NCBI GenBank assembly: GCA_963796705.1 | Contig: CAWCMK010000003.1 | Location: forward strand, 124,001-188,000 | DNA from: VRUE01 sp963796705 | GTDB taxonomy: Bacteria > Actinomycetota > Thermoleophilia > Solirubrobacterales > 70-9 | DNA length: 64,000 nt | Reading direction: 5' to 3' | Shown: positions 35,988 through 44,720 of the stretch, one piece after another | Layout: each line of letters begins with the position of its first letter | How positions within the stretch are numbered: position 1 is the stretch's first letter | Made by a program: the position numbers and the translations under genes | Notes under the pieces: generated by a model | The model's input: the letters and a program-made list of their open reading frames with translations, nothing else | Told to the model about the DNA's origin: nothing | Database searches by the model: none

Positions 35988-37139
35988 TTAACCACGCTGG
36001 TGGGCGCTGTGTCCACGGTGATGCGCCCGGTGGCGATGTTTGTGTCTGACGCCGTGGTGCTTCTTTACGCAATGGCCGTGCTTCTTGATGAAGCCCTTCG
36101 TGCACTTGAGGCGCGTCGGCACCGCGTTGCCACCAGGTGTGCTGGCGTCCGATTTGATTTCGGGTGGCGGAGGCGCGCTGCTGGCGGGTCCGTGGCACTC
36201 ATCGGATGCCTTGCAGGGAACCGGCGGCGGGACCTGCGCGTAGCCGCTGAGCGAGCGAGCGTCGTAGATCTTCACCCGGTTGCCATTCCGATCGGAGGAG
36301 ACAAGCGTGTCACGAGTGAAGAAGAACGCGTCGGTGCCATTGGCGCTTGCCCCGAGCAGGGCGGAGCCGAGCAGCGCGGTGCCCGAGGAGATCAACTGCA
36401 CACAGCCCCCGGCGGATTCGCAGGTGATGGATTTCTGTTCGTTGTTTTGTTCGTATTCAAATTCAAAGCCTTCTGGCTCCCACTCGTAGGCGTCGACCTT
36501 GTTGTTCAGATCGCGATCCACCAGGCCTTCGGTGCTGTTGAAGAAGACGAGTCCATCGTTTGTGAGGCTGAGGCCGTTTGGCGCCAGGCTCGCCTCTCCG
36601 GTCGCTTCCTCCGCGGTCGGGTTGCATGACGCACAGTCAGTTTCGTTGGTCGTTTCGTCGTAGCGGAAGATCTCGCGATGTGCGGCGTTGGTGTAGCCGG
36701 TCAGCGGCAGGCTCGAGGTGAAGCTCGCGTACCGTCCCGAGGGAGTCGTCTCAAAGTCACCCGTGTAGCGGGTTCCGGGCGCGCTGACGCTGTCGATCAC
36801 CAGCGGATTGTCGGTGCTCGGGTCGGGCGGAGTAAACGATGGCCCGTAGAGATCGACGTTGATTTCGGACGGGTTACCGATCGCCAGGGTCCCGTCGTCG
36901 GCGCTGACACCGAAGGAACCGCCGATCCTACCGCTGCCGGTTGGCGCTCCAACTTCTTTACCGGCAGAATCGAACTCGGTCACCTGGTTACCTTCGTCGA
37001 CGTAAACTTCGTTGCCTGAGGGATCGGCCGCGACGGCGTAGGACGGGTTGGCGTCAAGCTGTCCGAGATCAACCCCTGAAGAGGAGTACTTCTCGGTGGT
37101 GCCTTTGGCGCCGAAGCCACCACCGTCGACAACGTACAC
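35988..37139 (-). CDS. Cassette copy 2 gene D (D2), 3' part after frameshift
   Basis: This frame is the natural continuation of the 37579-41667 gene. No start codon is needed: coding is open without a stop back to 37853, where one extra G breaks the frame. The segment 37139-37853 encodes CGVVAVGG, FLSPEKLDG, and NHL blades such as TGVAVDPANGNVYV, as in D1. The listed part encodes LTGYTNAAHREIFRYDE, VFFNSTEGLVDRDLNNK, KIYDAR, DECHG, CTKGFIKKHGHC and a His-rich tail. Translation from GTG 37139 alone would give a non-exported fragment. Confidence 0.6.
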   Translation of the reverse strand: MYVVDGGGFGAKGTTEKYSSSGVDLGQLDANPSYAVAADPSGNEVYVDEGNQVTEFDSAGKEVGAPTGSGRIGGSFGVSADDGTLAIGNPSEINVDLYGPSFTPPDPSTDNPLVIDSVSAPGTRYTGDFETTPSGRYASFTSSLPLTGYTNAAHREIFRYDETTNETDCASCNPTAEEATGEASLAPNGLSLTNDGLVFFNSTEGLVDRDLNNKVDAYEWEPEGFEFEYEQNNEQKSITCESAGGCVQLISSGTALLGSALLGASANGTDAFFFTRDTLVSSDRNGNRVKIYDARSLSGYAQVPPPVPCKASDECHGPASSAPPPPEIKSDASTPGGNAVPTRLKCTKGFIKKHGHCVKKHHGVRHKHRHRAHHRGHSAHQRG

Positions 37140-37578
37140 GTTGCCAGTTGAATCGACCGCCAGGCCAGTTGGGTTTGAGATTGTTTCAAATTCCGTAACT
37201 GGTTCAAATTCCCCTTCGCCTTTGGGATGGTAAACATGGACGAAGGAGAAGAACCCACTGACGTAAACGTTTCCGTTGGCAGGGTCGACCGCTACACCGG
37301 TGGGAAGATCTGGGACTTCGATCGAACCCAGGTGGGTGCCGTTCGGGCTGTACTGGTTGACCAGGCCTTCGATGTCGGGGAGGTAGAGGTCGCCGTAGTT
37401 TTCGCTGCTCGGGTCATTGTCGACGGCGATGGTGCAGGGAAGGTTGTAGTAGCCGAAGACGCCGCCGATTGTCAGTTTGCCGTTTGTCCCGAAGCTGAGG
37501 ACCGGGTGTCCGGATGAGTCGAACTTGTAAACGTAGCCCGTACCTTCTTCCTGGGGCGGGATATCGAGCGCGTAGATA

Positions 37579-40500
37579 TCACCGGTGGAGTGTTCGATTG
37601 CGGTCCCGGCGACGTGCCCGAATTCCCCAAAGTGGCGAATGTAGGGATGTTCGGAGGGCGGCAGTTTCGCGTTGGCGCTCGACTCCAGCGTCGCGACGAA
37701 ATGCGGTGCAGAGCCCGGCCGGGCGACGTAGAGGTTGGGGGCGTTCTGGACCCCGTTGGAGGAGCCGTCGAGCTTCTCGGGGCTGAGGAAGTAGATCGTG
37801 CCGCTCGCCGAGGCAACCCCGCCGCCGCCGCCGACCGCTACGACGCCGCAATCCTTCTTCGGCCCCGGTGGTATTCCAGTGTTCGTGTTTTGTGTTGGCC
37901 GCCGGTTCGCATTTGTCGGTGTTGCCGGTGCCTTCGGTCCCGGTCGAGATCCGGGTCAGGGTCAGCGTCCCGGCGCCGTTGACTTCTGCCTGATAGATGT
38001 CGGCGCTTTCGTCGGTGTCCTGGTTGGTGGCCGTGCTCAGCGCGTCCCTGGTCGTGAAGAAGACCTTGGAGCCGTCTTCGGTCATCCCGTCGAAGAGGAC
38101 CCCGTGGGTGGTGCCCGGGGGTGAGGTCGATCGTTTCGCGGAGTCGCCGATGTTCATGTAGAGGTGCCAGTACTTGGCTCCGCCTTCTTCGGAGACGAGG
38201 TGGCCGATGACGATCCGCGAGCCGTCAGTGGAGATGTCGAGCTCGCCGATTTCGGTGCCTTCTTCTTTCATCGTCTGGCCGCTGGGGGTCTTGGAGACGA
38301 CGTGGGTGTGCGGCGGTTTGGCGCTCAGATTGCGATCGTAGATCGAGATTTCGCCTTCATTGCCGTCTGACTCGAACTTCGATTTTGAGCCGAAGACGAA
38401 GTGGCTGCCATCGGCGGAGAGGTGGCGGCCGATGAAGCCGGCGGGTTCGGCGGCGGGCTGGGCGATCGAGCCGGCCATCCCCTGCACCAGTTCGCCGTTT
38501 GGCAGGTGGATCGGGGTGCCGGTGCTGTGGTCGGCAAAGCAGGGCGAGCAGATTTCGGGGCCGCCGAAGGCGAGGGTTTCGAGGCTCGGGCTGGCTTCCA
38601 GCAGGGTCGAGGAGAAGGGCGCACCGGCGTAGGCGTTGTTGGCGGGGATCCCGACGTATTTCGTGCTCCAGCCGTTCTCACCGCGGGTGGCGACGTAGGG
38701 ATCGACGCCGCGGTTGGTGGGATTGCCGGTGCCCGGGATGCCGCCGTCATGGACCCCGTAGAGAACCTGGGGTTCGCCGGAGGGCGTCTGCGCTTCCGGG
38801 TAGCTGCCGAACGGGGTCTGGTTCGCGACCAGGCTCGACTCGACGTCATAGCCCCCGGTGTCGCCGCTGGAGACCAGCTCATAGGCACGGCAGTCGAGCA
38901 GCAGCGATGCGCCGGTCTGCTGGCGAACGTGGGCGTTGGGGCAGGGATCGTTGAGCGAGGGGATGAACGGGAAGGTGGAGAAGGTCGCTTCGGCGCCGCC
39001 GCTGCCGGTGCTGTTGGTTCCCTCGACGCGGTAGTGATACAGCGTTCCCTGTTCTAGTTCGCCGACGAACGCGCTGAGGCTGACGTACTGCCTGCCCATC
39101 CCCACTTCGACCGGGGCTGCAGGTGCCGTCTTGGCTTCAGCCCATTCGTGTTCTTCGAAGCTCGCCTGATCGACGTATTCGAAACGGGCTTTCGTCGGCG
39201 CCCCGTTGGGATCGATTTCGCCGTGCAGGACGGCTCGATCCGAGTGCACTTCAGTGACTTTCGGGCCCCGTCCGGAGGGCAACCCGGGCGTCGTGGTGAA
39301 GATGCGGTCTGCGCCATGGCTTGTACCGCCACCGTTGCTTGCGATGACCCGGTAATGGTAGGAGCTGTAGTTGGCCAGGCCACTCAGTTCCGCCGACACC
39401 GTGGTCCGACCGGGTCCCGCAGGCGATCCTCCATCGGTGCCTGGCGCGGAGGCGGTTTTACTTCCGTAGGTTTCGGTCGGTCCATATTCGAAGTAGTAAT
39501 GGGTGTCTTCACCATTGCCGACGAAGGATCCGTTGAGCATCGCGTTCGAGTAGCCAACCTGCGTGGCTGCATCAGTGCTCAGACCCAGGACATGGGATGG
39601 CGTGTAGGTCTGAGCTTCGCCGAACTTAACGCCGTTGGTGCTCACGACGACGACGCGGTACTCGTAGGTGGTACCGGTCGTCAGGCCTGAGATCGCCGCG
39701 TGAACGGGCGTCGATGCGCTCCCGTCGGGAATCGGGTGGGTGTTGACTTCCTGGCTGGCTTCATTGAGACAGGGGACTTCGGTGGCACCCGGCCAGTGAC
39801 CGCCCGGGGTGGTCGTACTGACCGACGCCGTGGCACCGCCCGGGGTAAGGGCAGAGGAATCGGCTGTGAGCTGAGGCACCGGATTGCCGGAGAGGTTGCC
39901 GACAAATTCGATTTTGTACGGTCCGCCGGCCGAACCGGTGACAGAGACGTCGCCGGGACCGATCGAATTCAGTGCTTCCAGAGCGGACTGCACCGTGCCG
40001 GAACCGGCTTTGAAGGAAAGCGGTGTGCCGGCGCCGAGTTCGGAGGCGGTGACGGTTTCGGTAGCGGGAATTGACAGTTCGAGGGTCCCCGAGCCAACGG
40101 CCTTTATCGTCGTACCCGGCGCAATGCCGGTTCCGCTGATTGTCTCACCGACCCGGAACACGCCGTCTTTGGTGGTCAGGTTCGTGACTTCCTTCGAACC
40201 GGCGCTGAGTTCGTCGGCGGTCGCAGCTTTGGTGGCCGCATTTGACAGTTCGAGGGTCCCGGCGCCGATCACGGTGATGGTCGTACCCGCGGGAATCCCG
40301 GAGCCGCTGATTTCCTCGCCGACCGCGAAGGTTCCGGTTTTGGTACTGACGTTGCTGACCGTCTTGGAACCGGAGACGAGATCCCCCTGCCCGGTAGCCG
40401 CACTGAGGTTGCCGGTGCCGGTTGCCGCGGTGGTTTCGCCCTTGAGTCCGAGACTAAAGGTGCCGCCGGTGGCGCCGCTGATGGTGAGCGTCTGGACGGC

Positions 40501-41667
40501 GTTGGTGTCGGTGGATTGGAAGACGCCGTGTTCCACGTATTCGAATTTGCACTGGGTAACTTCCCCGCCGCCATTTGGATCGATGTTTGCGTTCAGCGTA
40601 CCCGAGGTTGTCGTCGGGCCGCTCACCGGGCTGTAGTTGATTTTCGCCACCGGCTGGGTCGGGTTGAAGATGGCGACCGCCCCATAGCCTATGGGCACGT
40701 AGAGGTAACCTTCGGAGTTAACCGCGGGTACTCCCCGGGCAGCACCTGATTCCGGCACGGTGCCGAGGAAGTTTCCGGAGGAGTCATATTCGGAAACATG
40801 TTCGCCACCCGCGATCAAGACGTTTTCATCGGTCGGGTCGACGGCCACGCCACCACTGTGCGGGAAACTGCGTACAAACGTGCCCGTCGAGTCAAACTCG
40901 TCGACGACTTCTTTGCCCACATCCGCCACGTAGAGATTTCCGTTGCCATCGACGGCCGCCTGCTCGACCTGACCGAAGGGTCCCGCAGGGGTCCCGAGCA
41001 GGGTGTTTCCTTTGATGTAGCTGGCCGTCGCCGGGAAATCAACAGGGTGCTCGCCGAAGTCAAACGCCTCGACGTTATCTTCGGGGGAGCTGATCGAGAG
41101 ATAGATTCGACCCTCCGAATAGCCGCTCGAGTTATCGATCGCCAGATTGACGTCGCCGCCACAACAATTGGTTACACCGTTTATGCCGGTCCAGCTATGT
41201 GTGTAGCAAACCGGTTCCCCAGCCGCACAGAGGTTGGTCGGGCTCGCCGGCGCAAAGATGTCCACGGTGCGTCCGTTTGACTGGCCAACGAAGACTTCTT
41301 CACGCGGCTGATCGACCGCGACGGATAGGGCCAGACTGTAATATTCGTAGGGAACGAAGGTGTCGGGCGTTGCCAGAAGCGTCTGTGAGGGGAAGGCATC
41401 GATCTTGTAGATGCCGTTTGAGCTCTTATCGGTCTGATTGGGAACCTGGTGGCCCCCGTCAGAGACCCAGATGTCATTGTTGGCTTCGAGGGAGACCCCG
41501 CTGGGGCTGTTGAAACCTTCCCCGACCTGGGAGTTATAGCTTCGCGCGGCGAGTACCGGGCTCGCCGTGAAGGCAAGGAGGCACAGCACACCGAGGAGCG
41601 GTGCCAGGCCGAACTTCATGTACCTCCCCGGGCTCAGCATCACGAACTCTCTTCCCTTGCTCGCCAT
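37579..41667 (-). CDS. Cassette copy 2 gene D (D2), 5' part, frameshifted
   Basis: ATG 41667 follows the C2 stop by 2 nt; 41640 and 41619 (GGGGAGG close by) are other starts. Signal peptide GLAPLLGVLCLLAFTASPVLA, NHL propeller, fibronectin-like modules, CPNAHVRQQTG, CRAYELV, propeller. After EHWNTTGAEE the frame is wrong (an Arg-rich run) owing to an extra G at 37853-37854; removing it joins the reading to 35988 and yields about 1890 residues. The first fibronectin-like module carries a large nested insertion (39785-40505) not found in D1 or D3. Confidence 0.7.
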   Translation of the reverse strand: MASKGREFVMLSPGRYMKFGLAPLLGVLCLLAFTASPVLAARSYNSQVGEGFNSPSGVSLEANNDIWVSDGGHQVPNQTDKSSNGIYKIDAFPSQTLLATPDTFVPYEYYSLALSVAVDQPREEVFVGQSNGRTVDIFAPASPTNLCAAGEPVCYTHSWTGINGVTNCCGGDVNLAIDNSSGYSEGRIYLSISSPEDNVEAFDFGEHPVDFPATASYIKGNTLLGTPAGPFGQVEQAAVDGNGNLYVADVGKEVVDEFDSTGTFVRSFPHSGGVAVDPTDENVLIAGGEHVSEYDSSGNFLGTVPESGAARGVPAVNSEGYLYVPIGYGAVAIFNPTQPVAKINYSPVSGPTTTSGTLNANIDPNGGGEVTQCKFEYVEHGVFQSTDTNAVQTLTISGATGGTFSLGLKGETTAATGTGNLSAATGQGDLVSGSKTVSNVSTKTGTFAVGEEISGSGIPAGTTITVIGAGTLELSNAATKAATADELSAGSKEVTNLTTKDGVFRVGETISGTGIAPGTTIKAVGSGTLELSIPATETVTASELGAGTPLSFKAGSGTVQSALEALNSIGPGDVSVTGSAGGPYKIEFVGNLSGNPVPQLTADSSALTPGGATASVSTTTPGGHWPGATEVPCLNEASQEVNTHPIPDGSASTPVHAAISGLTTGTTYEYRVVVVSTNGVKFGEAQTYTPSHVLGLSTDAATQVGYSNAMLNGSFVGNGEDTHYYFEYGPTETYGSKTASAPGTDGGSPAGPGRTTVSAELSGLANYSSYHYRVIASNGGGTSHGADRIFTTTPGLPSGRGPKVTEVHSDRAVLHGEIDPNGAPTKARFEYVDQASFEEHEWAEAKTAPAAPVEVGMGRQYVSLSAFVGELEQGTLYHYRVEGTNSTGSGGAEATFSTFPFIPSLNDPCPNAHVRQQTGASLLLDCRAYELVSSGDTGGYDVESSLVANQTPFGSYPEAQTPSGEPQVLYGVHDGGIPGTGNPTNRGVDPYVATRGENGWSTKYVGIPANNAYAGAPFSSTLLEASPSLETLAFGGPEICSPCFADHSTGTPIHLPNGELVQGMAGSIAQPAAEPAGFIGRHLSADGSHFVFGSKSKFESDGNEGEISIYDRNLSAKPPHTHVVSKTPSGQTMKEEGTEIGELDISTDGSRIVIGHLVSEEGGAKYWHLYMNIGDSAKRSTSPPGTTHGVLFDGMTEDGSKVFFTTRDALSTATNQDTDESADIYQAEVNGAGTLTLTRISTGTEGTGNTDKCEPAANTKHEHWNTTGAEEGLRRRSGRRRRRGCLGERHDLLPQPREARRLLQRGPERPQPLRRPAGLCTAFRRDAGVERQRETAALRTSLHSPLWGIRARRRDRNRTLHR
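40034..40385 (-). repeat. Tandem 171-nt repeat inside the D2 insertion
   Basis: Two in-frame copies with a 171-nt (57-residue) period; the marker ttgacagttc occurs at 40071 and again, as ttgacagtt, at 40242. Each encodes V-G-E-x-I-S-G-[ST]-G-I, then GTTI and GTLELS, a small beta unit known from other actinobacterial exoproteins. The two are diverged, so this is an old duplication. Confidence 0.7.
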
Positions 41668-41669
41668 CG

Positions 41670-44507
41670 CTAGCGCACCAGCCTGGACCGGCTCAGATGC
41701 CGTTTGTGCTTCTTGGTGCCGCAGGACGCCTGAACTCGTGTATGGGTCCTATCCACCATGCCGTTCTGACCCTTGAATTCGATCGAGGCGGCCGGATGCT
41801 TGCTGCAGACCCCTTCGCCGTTTTCCAGGAGCCCTTTCGAGCCTCCGTAGAGGGTCAGCATGAATTTCGTGACCGGCGCGTCGGGCACCGTTTCAAAGCT
41901 CGTTCGCAGCCCGCCGTGCACCGTGTCAACGCGGCCGTCGAGCAGGATTTCGATCTGGCCTTTGAGGTCGGCGACCACGTCCGGAAGCGGGTGGCCGAAG
42001 CCGCTCATCAGGTAGACGGGACCTTCCAGCGGCTGGCCCAAGAGCGGCGTTTCGGCCTTGGCGAACCCGATTACCGAACTGGCAGGACAGCCGCCTGCGG
42101 ACGCGAACTGGGCGCGCGTGCAGGGGTTGTTGATATGGGCGTTATCGAGAAGCTCTGTGGGTGGAAGGGCGACGACCGCGTGCGAAATCCCGGCCTCGTG
42201 CGGGACGGTTGTGAGGACGGAGTGAAGACTGGGATTCGACGTCCGCTTGGTCGGCCCCGAGAGCCGCAGCGATAGATTCGGTTCGAAGGGCAGCGTGCCG
42301 CAGTTGGCCACTTGGTAGCGTTCGGTCAGGTTCGCCACCCCGCCCTGGTTCCCGGTCACCGTCGCCCCAATCTTGAGCGGATTGCAGTTGGTCGGGTTGA
42401 TCGCAAAGTTCGGCCGGTTGAGGTTGATGCGGACCGAGCGAAGCCGCAGCGGGATTCCTTCGCGGATCAGCGGCAGCGGGTCGGAGACGGCGGTGATCTG
42501 CGCCGTGAACGGATCGACGTGCAGCGCCGCGCGTACCACGACGTTGCCGAGGTCGTAGGGACCGGAGAGCGCCGGCGTAATCACCGCCAGGCTCAGCGGC
42601 GCGCCCTTGTAGGGGCCCGCCAGGTAGACGGTGCTCGGCACGTACAGCGGGTGGTCCCCGGCGCCGAGCCCGGTCACCGCTGTTCCAATCAGCGAGTTCG
42701 ACGGGCAGACCGGGTTTTCCAGCTCCGCGAGTCCGGTGTAGCTGGCTTCGGAGACCTGCGCGAGATCCGCGTCGGGGCAGTAGCTGACACCCGCCAGGGT
42801 CGCCGAGAAGCCGGGCGGCGTGCTGACCGTCAGCCCCGAGAGGTTCTGATCGCCATCCGCGCGTTTGACTTCGAGCGAGAAGGGAGCATGGCTGCCGGCG
42901 GTGGGGTCCGCCGAGGCCGCTTCGAAGCTTGGGCTGAAGGGGCGCTCGGCACCGGGGCAGGGCGCGCCGTTGGGGCCGCTAGCGAGGGTGAAGTACTGGG
43001 TCGAGGTCTGGGTGCCGATGCTCGAGTCCCACGGCGTGAACGTCGTCGTGACCGGATATTCGCCGCACTGGGTAGGGGTGGCCAGAAGGCCGCGTTCGGA
43101 GCCGAAGAAGTGCATGTTGAACGCCGTCAGCGGACTCTGCGGCAGTTCGGTGAAGGTGATCCGCAGCTGGCCGGTGGCCGGGTCGGCGTGAACCGTCCCG
43201 GGCAGCTTGATGTGGGTGGCGAAGCCGTCCGCGACGAGGAATATGCGGTATCGGTTGCCGGGCAGCGGTTTGCCGAGGTAGACGAAGCCCGGAAGCGGCC
43301 CCGGCAGCGCCGAGCTGTCGATTTCGAGGCTGCCGACCTTGGCGTATTCGGGGCAGTGGGCTTCTTCGGTGGTGCCGAAGTTGGCTTCTTCGTCCGAGCA
43401 GGCGGTCTTGCCGTCGGCGGCGTTCGGGTTGATCGAGAACCCTTCGGGCAGGGTGACGGTCGCCGCACGCAGCTCGGTGGGCGATGGGATGGTTGGGCTC
43501 AACTCCTGGGGGACGCTGAGGTTGACGTCGATTCCCGAGGCGGTATCGGTCTCAGTCGACGTCGGCTGAGCGTAGAGGCTGGGGTTGAAGCTGAGCTGGT
43601 CACAGCCTGTCATCTGTGGCCAGCTGTACGGTGCGGTTTGGGAGCTGCCATCGTAGCCGATGATGTTGAGTTCGGAGCTCAGCGGGCCATCACAGTTCGT
43701 CGGGTTCTGCAGGAACGGGGTTTCGGGGCTATTGGAGCTGGCCGGTGGAATGTTGTAGTGGCAGGGTTTGACGACCGTGTTGGGATCGATCGTGCTTTCC
43801 GACCCATTCCCGTTGCAGAGGGTATCGGCGTAGGAGGTAAGTGGCAGTTCTTCTGTTGTGTTGGGGTTGTATTTCGGATTCAGGCGGAGGAGGTTGTGAA
43901 TCGGGCTGGCCGGGACTCCCCAAAGCACCTGGGTGAAGGTTTTCAGCGGAACGCTCAATCCGTGGTAGATCGAGGTAGCGGTCGCGTCAAGGCCATAGTC
44001 ACTACCGGTCCGCGCGCTCAGTACGGTGAACTGAGGCGTGTCGAAGAGGAAGATCTTGAATCCGAGAAGTCCCGCGACGCCGGGTGGAGGAACCAGGTTG
44101 TAGACGACCGAGTTGAAGGGAAGGAAGCTCGTAACGACATTCGCGATCCCGACCTGAGAGTCGATCGGACAGCGATCGCCGGAGAAGTCAGCTATCGAGC
44201 ATTGCGGGGTGGCGTGCGGATTGCCGATGAATCCAGGCGGAAGATGCACGATTGCGTCTTTAGCGTCCTCGCAGTTGCAGGCGCTCTGACTCTGCTGTTC
44301 GAGACGGTTCTTTACCTGGAACTTCACCTCGAGATCGGGATGCCCCCCCGCCTGGGTCGAGCCGGGTACGGCTGAGTATTCGACGATCGGCACCGCCGCG
44401 CTTGCCAGCGGCGCGCCGATAAGCAGCCAGCCCACGGCAACGCTGGCAATCAGGGCAGCGAGGCAGGCAATCGCGACGCGAACGGTGGTGGGCCGTACGA
44501 TGCTCAC
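41670..44507 (-). CDS. Cassette copy 2 gene C (C2): secreted four-module protein
   Basis: 945 residues from GTG 44507, overlapping the repaired end of B2 (GTGA). Signal peptide IACLAALIASVAVGWLLIGA. Modules start at LPPGFIGNP, TLPEGFSINPNAADG, STPPGFSATLAG and LPPTELLDNAHI; the Cys/IG parts are CPIDSQVG, CPEYAKVG, CPSNSLIG and CPASSVIG. The third module, as in C1, has GPYKGAPLSLAVITPA and PYDLGNVVVRAALHVDP. Tail TKKHKRHLSRSRLVR. Full length and intact. Confidence 0.85.
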   Translation of the reverse strand: MSIVRPTTVRVAIACLAALIASVAVGWLLIGAPLASAAVPIVEYSAVPGSTQAGGHPDLEVKFQVKNRLEQQSQSACNCEDAKDAIVHLPPGFIGNPHATPQCSIADFSGDRCPIDSQVGIANVVTSFLPFNSVVYNLVPPPGVAGLLGFKIFLFDTPQFTVLSARTGSDYGLDATATSIYHGLSVPLKTFTQVLWGVPASPIHNLLRLNPKYNPNTTEELPLTSYADTLCNGNGSESTIDPNTVVKPCHYNIPPASSNSPETPFLQNPTNCDGPLSSELNIIGYDGSSQTAPYSWPQMTGCDQLSFNPSLYAQPTSTETDTASGIDVNLSVPQELSPTIPSPTELRAATVTLPEGFSINPNAADGKTACSDEEANFGTTEEAHCPEYAKVGSLEIDSSALPGPLPGFVYLGKPLPGNRYRIFLVADGFATHIKLPGTVHADPATGQLRITFTELPQSPLTAFNMHFFGSERGLLATPTQCGEYPVTTTFTPWDSSIGTQTSTQYFTLASGPNGAPCPGAERPFSPSFEAASADPTAGSHAPFSLEVKRADGDQNLSGLTVSTPPGFSATLAGVSYCPDADLAQVSEASYTGLAELENPVCPSNSLIGTAVTGLGAGDHPLYVPSTVYLAGPYKGAPLSLAVITPALSGPYDLGNVVVRAALHVDPFTAQITAVSDPLPLIREGIPLRLRSVRINLNRPNFAINPTNCNPLKIGATVTGNQGGVANLTERYQVANCGTLPFEPNLSLRLSGPTKRTSNPSLHSVLTTVPHEAGISHAVVALPPTELLDNAHINNPCTRAQFASAGGCPASSVIGFAKAETPLLGQPLEGPVYLMSGFGHPLPDVVADLKGQIEILLDGRVDTVHGGLRTSFETVPDAPVTKFMLTLYGGSKGLLENGEGVCSKHPAASIEFKGQNGMVDRTHTRVQASCGTKKHKRHLSRSRLVR

Positions 44508-44720
44508 GCCCCGGCCCTCCGGCGATGGTGTGTAGGTCGGTGAGCTTCGGTGCGTTGGTGATGTCGCCTGCGGTGCCGCTTGCGGTGGCGTTTAGCCACG
44601 ACCTGCGGCGTCACATTACCGCCCGACAGCGAGCCACGCGTACCTTTCGCTATCGGCGCGGGAGCTTCGGAGCCGGCGCCGTGGCACTCGTCGGCGGCGG
44701 TACACGGAGGCGGCTGGCGG
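44504..44720 (-). other. B2 C-terminal tail in a shifted frame
   Basis: In the frame one base off B2, this stretch encodes PPPCTAADECHGAGSEAPAP and then a strongly basic tail, exactly what ends B1 and the D proteins. It stops at 44504, giving the same 4-nt overlap with C2 that B1 has with C1. An extra C near 44718-44722 separates it from the main B2 frame. Confidence 0.7.

Noticed and set aside
37850..37856. Programmed ribosomal frameshift in D2
   Set aside because: No slippery heptamer at the site and D1 and D3 read through in one frame, so an insertion or error is simpler.
42312..44375. 687-codon plus-strand open frame
   Set aside because: Antisense shadow of C2; Arg/Gly/Val-rich composition typical of such shadows.
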